7,120 nt of DNA from the NCBI GenBank assembly GCA_029861795.1, contig JAOTYS010000244.1, forward strand, positions 1 to 7,120. The letters run 5' to 3'. This document shows positions 1 to 6,572 of this stretch, piece by piece (the stretch's first letter is position 1; each line of letters begins with the position of its first letter). The stretch is from Gammaproteobacteria bacterium (GTDB lineage: Bacteria > Pseudomonadota > Gammaproteobacteria > Arenicellales > JAOTYS01). The translations under genes were made by a program, and so were the position numbers. The notes below the pieces were generated by a model, which saw only the letters and a list, made by a program, of their open reading frames with translations, searched no databases and was not told the origin of the DNA.

Positions 1-1
1 C

Positions 2-1273
2 ACGGCGAATCGGGACTTCAAGGCCAACCCCAGGCTATTAGTTCAAGGCGAAGGGGTCTATTACCGCAATCACAACGGCGACCAAGTGTTAGATGGATCA
101 TCAGGTTTATTCTGTTGTGCAGCCGGCCATGGCCGCAGTGAGATCGCCGATGCAGTGAGCGAACAATTGCGGCAGTTAGACTATGCCTCGCCGTTTCAGA
201 GCGGACACCCTGGGCAGTTCGAGTTGGCGCGACAGTTGGGGGCATTGACGCCGGATCCTCTGGACTACCTATTTTTCTGTAACTCGGGCTCGGAGGCCGT
301 GGATACCGCGATGAAGATCGCCTATGCCTATCACCGCGCTCGCGGGGAAGGTGGTCGGATGCGCTTTGTATCGCGCGAGCGCGCGTATCACGGTGTCAAT
401 ATTGGTGGCACCTCCTTAAGCGGTCTGGTGAAGAATCGTGAGGCCTTTGGCACAGGGCTTCCCGGGGTGGTACACATGCGCCACACCTGGCTGCCGGAAA
501 ATCGTTTCGTCAAAGGTCAACCGGAGCATGGTGTGGAACTTGCCGAAGATCTGATGCGTATGGTTGCGCTTTATGGTGGCGACACCATTGCCGCGTGTTT
601 CGTTGAACCCATAGCGGGATCCACAGGGATATTAGTTCCCCCTAAAGGGTACCTCGAACGGTTACGCGAGATTTGTGATCAACACGGCATCCTGCTGGTG
701 TTCGATGAAGTGATCTGCGGATTCGGCAGAACGGGTAAAGCGTTTGGGGCGCAGAGCTTTGGTGTGACGCCGGATATGATGACCATGGCCAAGGCGCTCA
801 CCAACGGCGCTCTGCCCATGGGGGCGGTGGCGGTGCACGAGGACATCCATCAGGCCATCATTAATGCTGCGCCAGAGGAGGCCATAGAGTTTTTCCATGG
901 ATATACCTACTCGGGTCATCCTACGGCCTGTGCGGCGGGTCTTGCCACGCTGGACATATACGAAAAAGAGGGGTTGTTTGATCGCGCTGCAGAACTCTCC
1001 CCGTATTTTCTAGAAAGCATCTTCGCATTGAGCGATTTGCCGGTGATTACCGATATACGCGGTTATGGCCTGCTCGCCGGATTCGATGTGGCGCCTGCGG
1101 GGACCCCAGGGGCTCGCGGTTATGAAGTTCAGAAACGACTGTTTGCGGCGGGGTTGCATGTTAAGATGACAGGCGACGCCGGGGTTGTGGCGCCGCCCCT
1201 GATCTCAGAGCGACAGCACGTGGATGAACTGTGCGGGATTCTTCGTGAGATCTTAGGGCAATACAGCGTCTGA
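2..1273 (+). CDS. Omega-amino acid:pyruvate aminotransferase (class III, PLP-dependent; beta-alanine/taurine type), 5'-partial
   Basis: The frame is open from the first bases of the window, so the start codon lies upstream; the internal GTG at 86 is not a plausible start. The 423 visible residues begin TANRDFKANPRLL, which I recognise as the near-N-terminal segment of beta-alanine/omega-amino acid:pyruvate aminotransferases (family about 440-450 aa), so roughly 20 residues are missing. Visible landmarks are NSGSEAVDTAMK (PLP phosphate region), YHG (cofactor-stacking aromatic), FDEVICGFGRTG (Asp binding the pyridine nitrogen, nt 704-706) and MAKALTNG with the Schiff-base lysine at nt 791-793. 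The family moves a terminal amino group from beta-alanine, taurine or similar omega-amines to pyruvate in the cytosol, giving L-alanine and a semialdehyde. The neighbouring tauABC and mmsA fit that role. Near the C-terminus, the arginine expected to bind the substrate carboxylate appears to be lysine (VKMTGD). Family assignment is firm; the exact amine donor is not. Confidence 0.9.
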   Translation, partial: TANRDFKANPRLLVQGEGVYYRNHNGDQVLDGSSGLFCCAAGHGRSEIADAVSEQLRQLDYASPFQSGHPGQFELARQLGALTPDPLDYLFFCNSGSEAVDTAMKIAYAYHRARGEGGRMRFVSRERAYHGVNIGGTSLSGLVKNREAFGTGLPGVVHMRHTWLPENRFVKGQPEHGVELAEDLMRMVALYGGDTIAACFVEPIAGSTGILVPPKGYLERLREICDQHGILLVFDEVICGFGRTGKAFGAQSFGVTPDMMTMAKALTNGALPMGAVAVHEDIHQAIINAAPEEAIEFFHGYTYSGHPTACAAGLATLDIYEKEGLFDRAAELSPYFLESIFALSDLPVITDIRGYGLLAGFDVAPAGTPGARGYEVQKRLFAAGLHVKMTGDAGVVAPPLISERQHVDELCGILREILGQYSV

Positions 1274-1374
1274 TTCAGGCTCACAGCGATTCGTTAGGAC
1301 CGCGGATCGTTTCGAAGTAAGAAGTTCGTATGGAGATGTAAATGCTTGAAAAGTTTGTTACAACGGTAAATTTC

Positions 1375-1381
1375 GGAGGAG
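1375..1381 (+). promoter_or_regulatory. Shine-Dalgarno of tauA, fixes its start
   Basis: GGAGGAG ends 8 nt before the ATG at 1390. An in-frame ATG at 1342 would add 16 residues (MLEKFVTTVNFGGVEH) ahead of the signal peptide and has no comparable ribosome site. The 1390 start puts the lysine-rich n-region of the signal peptide right at the N-terminus, so it is preferred. Confidence 0.8.
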
Positions 1382-1389
1382 TAGAACAC

Positions 1390-2409
1390 ATGAATCTAGT
1401 AAAGAAACTTTTGCTCGCGCTATGCGCCATGCCATTGATGTTGCTGGGATGGATCGGGATCGCGTATGCGGAAAAGGAAGCCACCATTGGATACCAACTG
1501 GTATACAACCCCTGGAAAGTCTCTATCGCCGATGGCTCCATCGAGGAGGCGACGGGCTATAAGATCGATTTTCGCAAGTTCGATTCTGGCTCCAAAGTGA
1601 TTAACGCCATGGCTTCAGGTGACGTGGATATTGCACTGGCCGGATCTAGTCCGATTGCAGCCGGGGTCAGTCGTGGCGTCGACATGCAACTGGTGTGGAT
1701 TTTTGAGGACATCGCTGCGGCCGAGGCGTTGGTCGTGCGTAACGGTTCAGGAATCAACGGTCCCCAGGATTTGAAGGGTAAGAAGCTCGGCGTACCGTTT
1801 GTGTCCACCACTCACTTTCATACGCTGTTTGCGCTGGAGCAGTTTGGCATCGACCCTAACGACGTCGAAATTCTGAACATGCAACCCAATCAGATTTCGG
1901 CGGCGTGGGAGCGTGGCGACATCGATGCCGCATTTGTGTGGGATCCGGCCCTAGGGCGCATCAAGGAGACGGGCAATGTGTTGATCACCTCTGGTCAACT
2001 TTGCAAATGGGGCAAATGCACGTTCGATGGCATGGTTGCAAGTAGAGAGTTCGCGGAGGCAAACCCGGAGTTCATGGCCAAGTTTATCCGCAAAGTGGCT
2101 GAGGCCGATGCAGCGTATCGCGACAACGTCGCTGCCTGGACGGGTGATTCTGAACAGGCCAAGGCAATCGCTAATCTGGTAGGTGGCAACCCTGAAGACG
2201 TGCCGGGCGTGCTGGCGTTGTATGGGTTCCCGACCATGGAGGAACAGGCTTCTCCGGCTTGGTTGGGCGGGGGTGCGGACGGCGGTGCTGCCAAGGCGCT
2301 GATGTTCACATCCGAGTTCCTGAAAGCCGAAGGAAAGATACCGGAGCTCCAGCCGGATTATGGTAAGTTCGTCAATTCATCTTACGTCGAAGCCGCGATG
2401 GGGCAATGA
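1390..2409 (+). CDS. tauA: Taurine-type ABC transporter, periplasmic substrate-binding protein
   Basis: A 339-residue protein from the ATG with a strong ribosome site. Residues 1-27 are a classic Sec signal peptide: K5-K6, a hydrophobic core, and AYA before a likely cut at E28. The mature protein has the SsuA/TauA/NMT1 fold and follows E. coli TauA closely as I remember it. Shared segments are RKFDSG (62-67), SGDVDIALAGSSPIA (76-90), EALVV (112-116), VPFVSTTH (135-142), and QPNQISAAWERGDIDAAFVW (165-184). These regions line the binding cleft in this family. The role is to capture taurine or a related small amino-sulfonate or amino acid in the periplasm and hand it to TauBC. Two cysteines (C205, C210) sit close together where E. 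coli TauA has none. The aminotransferase ends 116 bp upstream; tauB begins 101 bp downstream, behind a hairpin. TauA family is near certain; the ligand is inferred. Confidence 0.93.
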   Translation: MNLVKKLLLALCAMPLMLLGWIGIAYAEKEATIGYQLVYNPWKVSIADGSIEEATGYKIDFRKFDSGSKVINAMASGDVDIALAGSSPIAAGVSRGVDMQLVWIFEDIAAAEALVVRNGSGINGPQDLKGKKLGVPFVSTTHFHTLFALEQFGIDPNDVEILNMQPNQISAAWERGDIDAAFVWDPALGRIKETGNVLITSGQLCKWGKCTFDGMVASREFAEANPEFMAKFIRKVAEADAAYRDNVAAWTGDSEQAKAIANLVGGNPEDVPGVLALYGFPTMEEQASPAWLGGGADGGAAKALMFTSEFLKAEGKIPELQPDYGKFVNSSYVEAAMGQ

Positions 2410-2439
2410 CGTCGAGTTGACCACGATATGACTACCGTG

Positions 2440-2480
2440 GGCCCGGTTCCTGGCAATAAAGGGGCCGGGCCTTGTTTTTT
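2440..2480 (+). terminator. Intrinsic terminator or attenuator between tauA and tauB
   Basis: GGCCCGG (2440-2446) pairs exactly with CCGGGCC (2465-2471). The stem can extend inward by TTCC against GGGG (two G-U and two G-C pairs), giving about 11 bp around a 10-nt loop, TGGCAATAAA. It is followed at once by TTGTTTTTT (2472-2480). This is the form of a rho-independent terminator. Because tauB, tauC and the later genes continue in the same direction, it more likely acts as a partial terminator, or protects the tauA mRNA 3' end, so that binding protein is made in excess over the membrane complex. A separate promoter for tauB in the remaining 30 bp is not evident. Confidence 0.8.
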
Positions 2481-2510
2481 GGATTGTAATTTCGTAATCA
2501 GATCCGGCAA

Positions 2511-3314
2511 ATGAACACTCTACAAATTCAAGACGTTTCGGTGGTATTCCCGGGTAGGCAGCCGGGAGAAGAGGTAAAGGCGCTGGAGAGAATCGATTTC
2601 ACTATCAATGATAAGGATTTCGTAGTCGCCTTGGGCGCTTCGGGTTGTGGCAAGACCACGCTGCTGAATCTGATGGCAGGGTTCATTGCGCCCACCGAAG
2701 GACGGGTGGTGCTTAATGACGGACAGGTCACCGGGCCTGGTGCGGATCGTGGTGTGGTATTCCAAAAGCATGCACTACTGCCTTGGCTCAATGTGTTCGA
2801 GAATGTGGAATTCGGCCTCAAGCTCCAAGGTGTGGCCACCGCCGAGCGACGTGAAGTGGCCATAAAGAACTTAGAGCTGGTAGGGCTCCAAGATTTTCAC
2901 CAACACGCGGTGTACCAGCTCTCTGGGGGCATGCAGCAGCGTGTTGGCATCGCCCGGGCACTCACCAGCGATCCTGCGATGCTGTTGATGGACGAGCCTC
3001 TTGGGGCATTGGATGCGCTTACCCGTGAGACCCTTCAGGAACTCATCCTCGATGTCTGGCGCGAGACCGGAAAGATGGTCTTCTTCATCACCCACAGTGT
3101 CGAAGAGGCGTTGTTCATGGCAACCCGCTTGGTTGTCATGTCACCGCGACCAGGTCGAATCACCCACACTTATGACTTGGACTTCCAGGAGCGGTTCTTT
3201 AAATCACGCGATGCCCGCGGCATCAAATCGGACTCGGATTTCATCGACAAGAGGGAAACCGTCTTGGGTATTATCCACGGCGATGAGAAAGCGGTAGGAG
3301 GCGATCATGTCTGA
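2511..3314 (+). CDS. tauB: Taurine-type ABC transporter, ATP-binding protein
   Basis: A 267-residue cytoplasmic ATPase with all the expected ABC motifs: Walker A GASGCGKT (42-49), Q-loop Q85 in [12 protein letters not shown], signature LSGGMQQ (137-143), Walker B MLLMDE (157-162), D-loop ALD (166-168) and the H-loop histidine H195 in FITHS. The LLPW after the Q-loop, the [16 protein letters not shown] segment and an IKSD motif near the C-terminus match the TauB/SsuB group and E. coli TauB (about 255 aa). It powers import through TauC. The ATG at 2511 is the only reasonable start, since an in-frame stop lies just upstream (2487-2489), but no clear Shine-Dalgarno precedes it (GATCCGGCAA). Its last 8 bp overlap tauC, so the two are probably translationally coupled. 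Confidence 0.93.
   Translation: MNTLQIQDVSVVFPGRQPGEEVKALERIDFTINDKDFVVALGASGCGKTTLLNLMAGFIAPTEGRVVLNDGQVTGPGADRGVVFQKHALLPWLNVFENVEFGLKLQGVATAERREVAIKNLELVGLQDFHQHAVYQLSGGMQQRVGIARALTSDPAMLLMDEPLGALDALTRETLQELILDVWRETGKMVFFITHSVEEALFMATRLVVMSPRPGRITHTYDLDFQERFFKSRDARGIKSDSDFIDKRETVLGIIHGDEKAVGGDHV
3296..3301 (+). promoter_or_regulatory. Shine-Dalgarno of tauC inside the tauB 3' end
   Basis: AGGAGG lies within the last codons of tauB, 5 nt before the tauC ATG at 3307. It supports this start for tauC despite the long hydrophilic N-terminus that results, and suggests coupled translation of ATPase and permease. Confidence 0.8.
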
Positions 3315-4182
3315 GAACAAGGCCTTGGGAAAACACTACGGCAAATCGGCGGTGGCGTTAACCGGAATGTTTTCGAAAGGACCGGCTAAGCCAGGTGATT
3401 CATATGGTGCGCCGGGTCAAGGAAGAAGTGTAGTGATTAGCATCGTCACTAGCATCGTGCTATTTCTGGCCTGGTACTTGATTACCGCAACGGGTTTGAT
3501 CAAACCTTTGTTCCTGCCTCCACCTAGCGCAATCCTCGATCGGCTTACTTCTATCATGTTTGAGCCATTTGGCGGAGGCACGCTTTGGGAGCATACCTGG
3601 GCTAGCCTTGTTCGCGTCTTCGGGGCATTCTTTCTGGCCTGTATCACCGCCATTCCCATTGGTGTTCTTATGGGTGTCAATCGCGTTGTGCGCGGTGTGT
3701 TTGATCCACCTATTGAGTTTTATCGTCCAATCCCACCCCTTGCGTATTTGCCGCTTATGGTGATTTGGTTTGGAATAGGCGAACTCACCAAAATCATCAT
3801 CATTTTCCTCGCGGTGTTTGCGCCCATGGCGCTCAATGCGCGGGCAGGTGTGCGTTCCGTCTCCATGGAACAAATCCACGCGGCATATTCTATGGGCGCG
3901 TCGCGGGCACAAGTAATCTGGCATGTGATTTTAAAGGGCGCGATGCCTGAGATCTTAACCGGCATGCGCATAGGCATCGGGTTTGGTTGGACTACTTTGG
4001 TGGCTGCGGAGCTTGTAGCAGCACAGCAGGGGTTGGGCGCTATGATTCAGCAAGCTTCCGACTTTTTGGTGACGGATGTCGCGATCATGGGCATCATTGT
4101 GATCGGCGTAATCGCCTATCTATTCGACTTATTGATGCGTTATATCGAGCGCATGGTGGTCCCCTGGAAGGGCAAGATGTAA
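3307..4182 (+). CDS. tauC: Taurine-type ABC transporter, inner-membrane permease
   Basis: A 291-residue integral membrane protein of the binding-protein-dependent transport (BPD_transp_1) family. A hydrophilic N-terminal tail (1-40) precedes hydrophobic segments at about 41-62, 101-123, 145-158, 163-177, 222-238 and 256-276. Segments such as [20 protein letters not shown] (140-159) and [13 protein letters not shown] (227-239) are nearly the same as in E. coli TauC. The cytoplasmic coupling loop that docks on TauB is [20 protein letters not shown] (191-210), with the invariant glycine at 197. The protein forms the import channel. The N-terminal tail looks some 10-20 residues longer than in E. 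coli TauC (275 aa). An internal ATG at 3367 would shorten it, but the ribosome site supports 3307. The gene overlaps tauB by 8 bp, and mmsA starts 39 bp after it, consistent with one transcript. Confidence 0.93.
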   Translation: MSENKALGKHYGKSAVALTGMFSKGPAKPGDSYGAPGQGRSVVISIVTSIVLFLAWYLITATGLIKPLFLPPPSAILDRLTSIMFEPFGGGTLWEHTWASLVRVFGAFFLACITAIPIGVLMGVNRVVRGVFDPPIEFYRPIPPLAYLPLMVIWFGIGELTKIIIIFLAVFAPMALNARAGVRSVSMEQIHAAYSMGASRAQVIWHVILKGAMPEILTGMRIGIGFGWTTLVAAELVAAQQGLGAMIQQASDFLVTDVAIMGIIVIGVIAYLFDLLMRYIERMVVPWKGKM

Positions 4183-4210
4183 TGCGTTTGGGATCCGGAT
4201 TTTTGATTTC

Positions 4211-4215
4211 GAGGT
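4211..4215 (+). promoter_or_regulatory. Shine-Dalgarno of mmsA
   Basis: GAGGT sits 6 nt before the ATG at 4222, in the 39-bp gap after tauC. It supports the annotated start. The gap shows no convincing terminator or promoter, so mmsA is probably read from the same message as tauBC. Confidence 0.65.
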
Positions 4216-4221
4216 AACACC

Positions 4222-5739
4222 ATGGATACAACAGTGACGAATATATTGCATCATTTCGTAAGTGGAAAACGTGTAGACGGCACCAGTGATCGTTATGGTG
4301 ATGTCTACAACCCGGCTGTAGGCGAAGTCGCCGCCAAGGTGCCGTTCGCCAGCGCCGATGAAGTGAAGCACGCGATCCAGGTCGCGGCGCAGGCTTTTCC
4401 CGGCTGGGCCGCTACTGCCCCCGCGCGCCGAGCGCAAGTGTTATATGCCTTTCGAGATCTGATTCGCACGCATATTGATGAACTGGCGGAGTTGCTTTCA
4501 TCAGAACACGGCAAGACGTTACCGGATGCGAAGGGTTCCATCACCCGTGGACTCGAAGTGGTTGAGTTCGCCTGTGGTATTCCCCAACTTTTGAAAGGTG
4601 AGTATACCGAGAACGTTTCCACCGGCGTAGATAGCTACTCCATCAGACAACCAGTAGGTGTGTGCGCAGGCATTACCCCGTTTAATTTTCCCGCCATGGT
4701 GCCCCTGTGGATGTATCCAGTGGCGATCGCGTGCGGTAATACCTTTATATTGAAACCCTCGGAGAAAGATCCTTCTGTCGCGATTCGAATTGCTGAGCTC
4801 GCATCTGAAGCGGGGTTGCCGGATGGTGTGCTCAACGTGGTCAACGGCGATAAAGAAGCCGTCGATACGTTGCTTACTGATCCAAATGTTGCCGCAGTGA
4901 GTTTTGTCGGATCTACTGCAATCGGAAAGTACATCTATGCCACCGGCTGTGCCCATGGTAAGAGAGTCCAGGCGCTTTGTGGGGCCAAGAATCACATGGT
5001 AGTGATGCCGGACGCGGACATGGACCAGGTGGTCGACGGCTTCATGGGCGCAGCCTATGGCTCAGCGGGCGAGCGCTGCATGGCAGTCTCGGTAGGTGTG
5101 GCCGTAGGGGACAAAACCGCGGACGAGTTGATACAGCGACTAGTGCCGCGGATCCAGGCGCTCAAAGTCGGTCCCTATACCGATCCGGAATCTGAGATGG
5201 GTCCCTTGGTAACCCGTGAACATTTTGAGAAGGTGAAGGGTTATGTTGATCTGGGTGTGGAGGAGGGTGCGGAGCTGGTGCTTGATGGTCGCGACGTTTC
5301 ACTACAAGGCTATGAGAACGGATATTTTCTTGGTGGGTGTCTGTTCGATCGTGTTCGCCCGGACATGCGTATTTACCAGGAAGAAATATTTGGACCGGTG
5401 TTGTCTATGGTGCGTGCGCGGAGCTACGACGACGCAGTGAAACTGGTCAACGATCATGACTATGGCAACGGTGTCGCGATATTTACCCGTGATGGCGACT
5501 CCGCCAGGGCGTTCACCAATTCGGTAAAGATCGGCATGGTAGGGGTGAACGTCCCCATTCCGGTGCCTGTGGCTTATCACAGCTTTGGTGGCTGGAAACA
5601 ATCGCTGTTCGGGGATCACTTTATGCATGGTCCGGAAGGAGTGCGCTTCTTTACGCGAATGAAGACCATGACCACTCGTTGGCCTTCTGGTATCAGATCC
5701 GGCGCGCAGTACCATTTCAAGGCCGGCGGCGAGCACTAA
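4222..5739 (+). CDS. mmsA: CoA-acylating methylmalonate/malonate-semialdehyde dehydrogenase
   Basis: A 505-residue aldehyde dehydrogenase of the MmsA/IolA group, full length (family about 490-505). Visible landmarks are GITPFNFPAMVPLWM (150-164), ILKPSE (176-181, NAD binding), FVGS (228-231), and GAKNH (254-258), where ordinary aldehyde dehydrogenases carry the general-base glutamate. The nucleophile is C286 in GSAGERCMA. The two arginines known in Bacillus IolA to hold the substrate carboxylate appear conserved as R109 (TRGLEVVEF) and R285, just before the cysteine. The family oxidises malonate or methylmalonate semialdehyde with NAD+ and CoA to acetyl- or propionyl-CoA plus CO2. With the upstream aminotransferase this gives a beta-alanine to acetyl-CoA route, as in the Pseudomonas bauA/mmsA pairing. 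A sulfonated aldehyde from taurine is a possible but unproven alternative substrate. Confidence 0.93.
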   Translation: MDTTVTNILHHFVSGKRVDGTSDRYGDVYNPAVGEVAAKVPFASADEVKHAIQVAAQAFPGWAATAPARRAQVLYAFRDLIRTHIDELAELLSSEHGKTLPDAKGSITRGLEVVEFACGIPQLLKGEYTENVSTGVDSYSIRQPVGVCAGITPFNFPAMVPLWMYPVAIACGNTFILKPSEKDPSVAIRIAELASEAGLPDGVLNVVNGDKEAVDTLLTDPNVAAVSFVGSTAIGKYIYATGCAHGKRVQALCGAKNHMVVMPDADMDQVVDGFMGAAYGSAGERCMAVSVGVAVGDKTADELIQRLVPRIQALKVGPYTDPESEMGPLVTREHFEKVKGYVDLGVEEGAELVLDGRDVSLQGYENGYFLGGCLFDRVRPDMRIYQEEIFGPVLSMVRARSYDDAVKLVNDHDYGNGVAIFTRDGDSARAFTNSVKIGMVGVNVPIPVPVAYHSFGGWKQSLFGDHFMHGPEGVRFFTRMKTMTTRWPSGIRSGAQYHFKAGGEH

Positions 5740-5816
5740 ACGGCACATACTATCTGACGCACGGCAACGTGTTGTCATCTGCACGGCTGGACCAGGCGCG
5801 TCGAAACAATAGAAAG

Positions 5817-6572
5817 ATGCAAATCGAAGGCTTACCTCAGGATAAAACCATCGGCGTTCTCGGTGGGCTCGGGCCGGAGGCCACCCTTGATTTTTTCGCT
5901 AAACTGTTGGCGCACACCAAGGCGTCCACTGATCAAGAGCATATTCGAGTACTCATCGATAATAATCCCAAAGTCCCGAATCGCAACCTTGCCATTATGG
6001 GGCGGGGTCCATCTCCGGGACCGATACTGGCGCATATGGCCTCTGACCTCGAACGCTCGGGAGCAGACTTTATAGTGATGGCGTGTCACACCGCTCATCA
6101 CTATGAGAAAGAGATTCGCGCAGCTTTGACAATTCCTTTTGTCAGTATGGTAACAGAGACTTGCGACGAACTGGCTCGTGAATGCCCTGGTGCGCGCTCG
6201 GTAGGCGTGTTAGCGGTTGATGGTTGTCGTCACAGTCGCCTCTACGATAACGCTTTGGCGCAGAGTGGTTATAGGGTGCTCGCATTGGATGAGGGTGATC
6301 AAAAAGAGTTCATGTCATTGGTGTACGCGATCAAACAGGGGGATAAGAGCGAGCGGGTAACAAGGTCAATGCGTGAATTGGGTGAACACTTGGCCAACGA
6401 GGGGGCCGAGCTTGTAATCGCTGCGTGTACTGAAGTGCCGCTTGTTGTCGGAGAGAACGATTTGCCTTGCACGCTGATTGATTCCACCGATGTGTTGGCT
6501 CGTCGCTGCGTTGACTACGCTCGCGGGGAGGCCGAACTACCGCGTCGCAGAAATCTCCGCAGCGCGTCATGA
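5817..6572 (+). CDS. Aspartate/glutamate racemase family protein (possible cysteate/aspartate racemase)
   Basis: A 251-residue, PLP-independent racemase homologue. The ATG at 5817 is chosen because the family begins with the IGVLGGLGPEAT strand (residues 12-23) close to the N-terminus; longer readings from TTG 5679 or GTG 5769 add unconserved sequence and overlap or abut mmsA. The ribosome site is weak (AGAAAG). Both catalytic cysteines are present: C90 in MACHTAHH and C204 in AACTEVPL, where the first motif is more often CNTAH. NNPKVPNR (49-56) and AIKQG (171-175) carry the Arg and Lys that bind the acidic side chain in characterised aspartate racemases. It should therefore interconvert the two enantiomers of an acidic amino acid in the cytosol. 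It starts 77 bp after mmsA and overlaps the next gene by ATGA. The substrate is unknown; aspartate or its sulfonate analogue cysteate would suit the context. Confidence 0.85.
   Translation: MQIEGLPQDKTIGVLGGLGPEATLDFFAKLLAHTKASTDQEHIRVLIDNNPKVPNRNLAIMGRGPSPGPILAHMASDLERSGADFIVMACHTAHHYEKEIRAALTIPFVSMVTETCDELARECPGARSVGVLAVDGCRHSRLYDNALAQSGYRVLALDEGDQKEFMSLVYAIKQGDKSERVTRSMRELGEHLANEGAELVIAACTEVPLVVGENDLPCTLIDSTDVLARRCVDYARGEAELPRRRNLRSAS

Noticed and set aside
1346..1374. TTGAAA with a weak downstream TAAATT as a possible sigma-70 promoter for tauA
   Set aside because: Spacing (15 bp) and -10 match are poor, and transcription from it would begin in or after the ribosome site of tauA.
1342..1389. 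In-frame upstream start for tauA adding 16 residues
   Set aside because: It would place a non-signal-like segment ahead of a well-formed Sec signal peptide, and the GGAGGAG ribosome site belongs to the ATG at 1390.
1414..1425. C12 of TauA as a lipoprotein cysteine
   Set aside because: The residues before it (LAL) do not fit a lipobox, and a normal signal peptidase I site (AYA before E28) follows.
4191..4205. Palindrome GGATCCGGAT followed by TTTTT after tauC as a terminator
   Set aside because: The ATCCGGAT palindrome has no loop and is only 8 bp, so it cannot form a stable hairpin terminator.
3460..5784. Long minus-strand open frames (3460-3924, 4519-4995, 5302-5784; 154-160 residues)
   Set aside because: They lie wholly or almost wholly opposite well-recognised plus-strand genes (tauC, mmsA), have low-complexity or unfamiliar translations, and show no ribosome site of note, so they are reading-frame shadows.
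5679..5816. Longer reading of the racemase from TTG 5679
   Set aside because: The extra 46 residues overlap the mmsA end, are rich in arginine, and have no counterpart in the racemase family; the conserved first strand starts just after the ATG at 5817.
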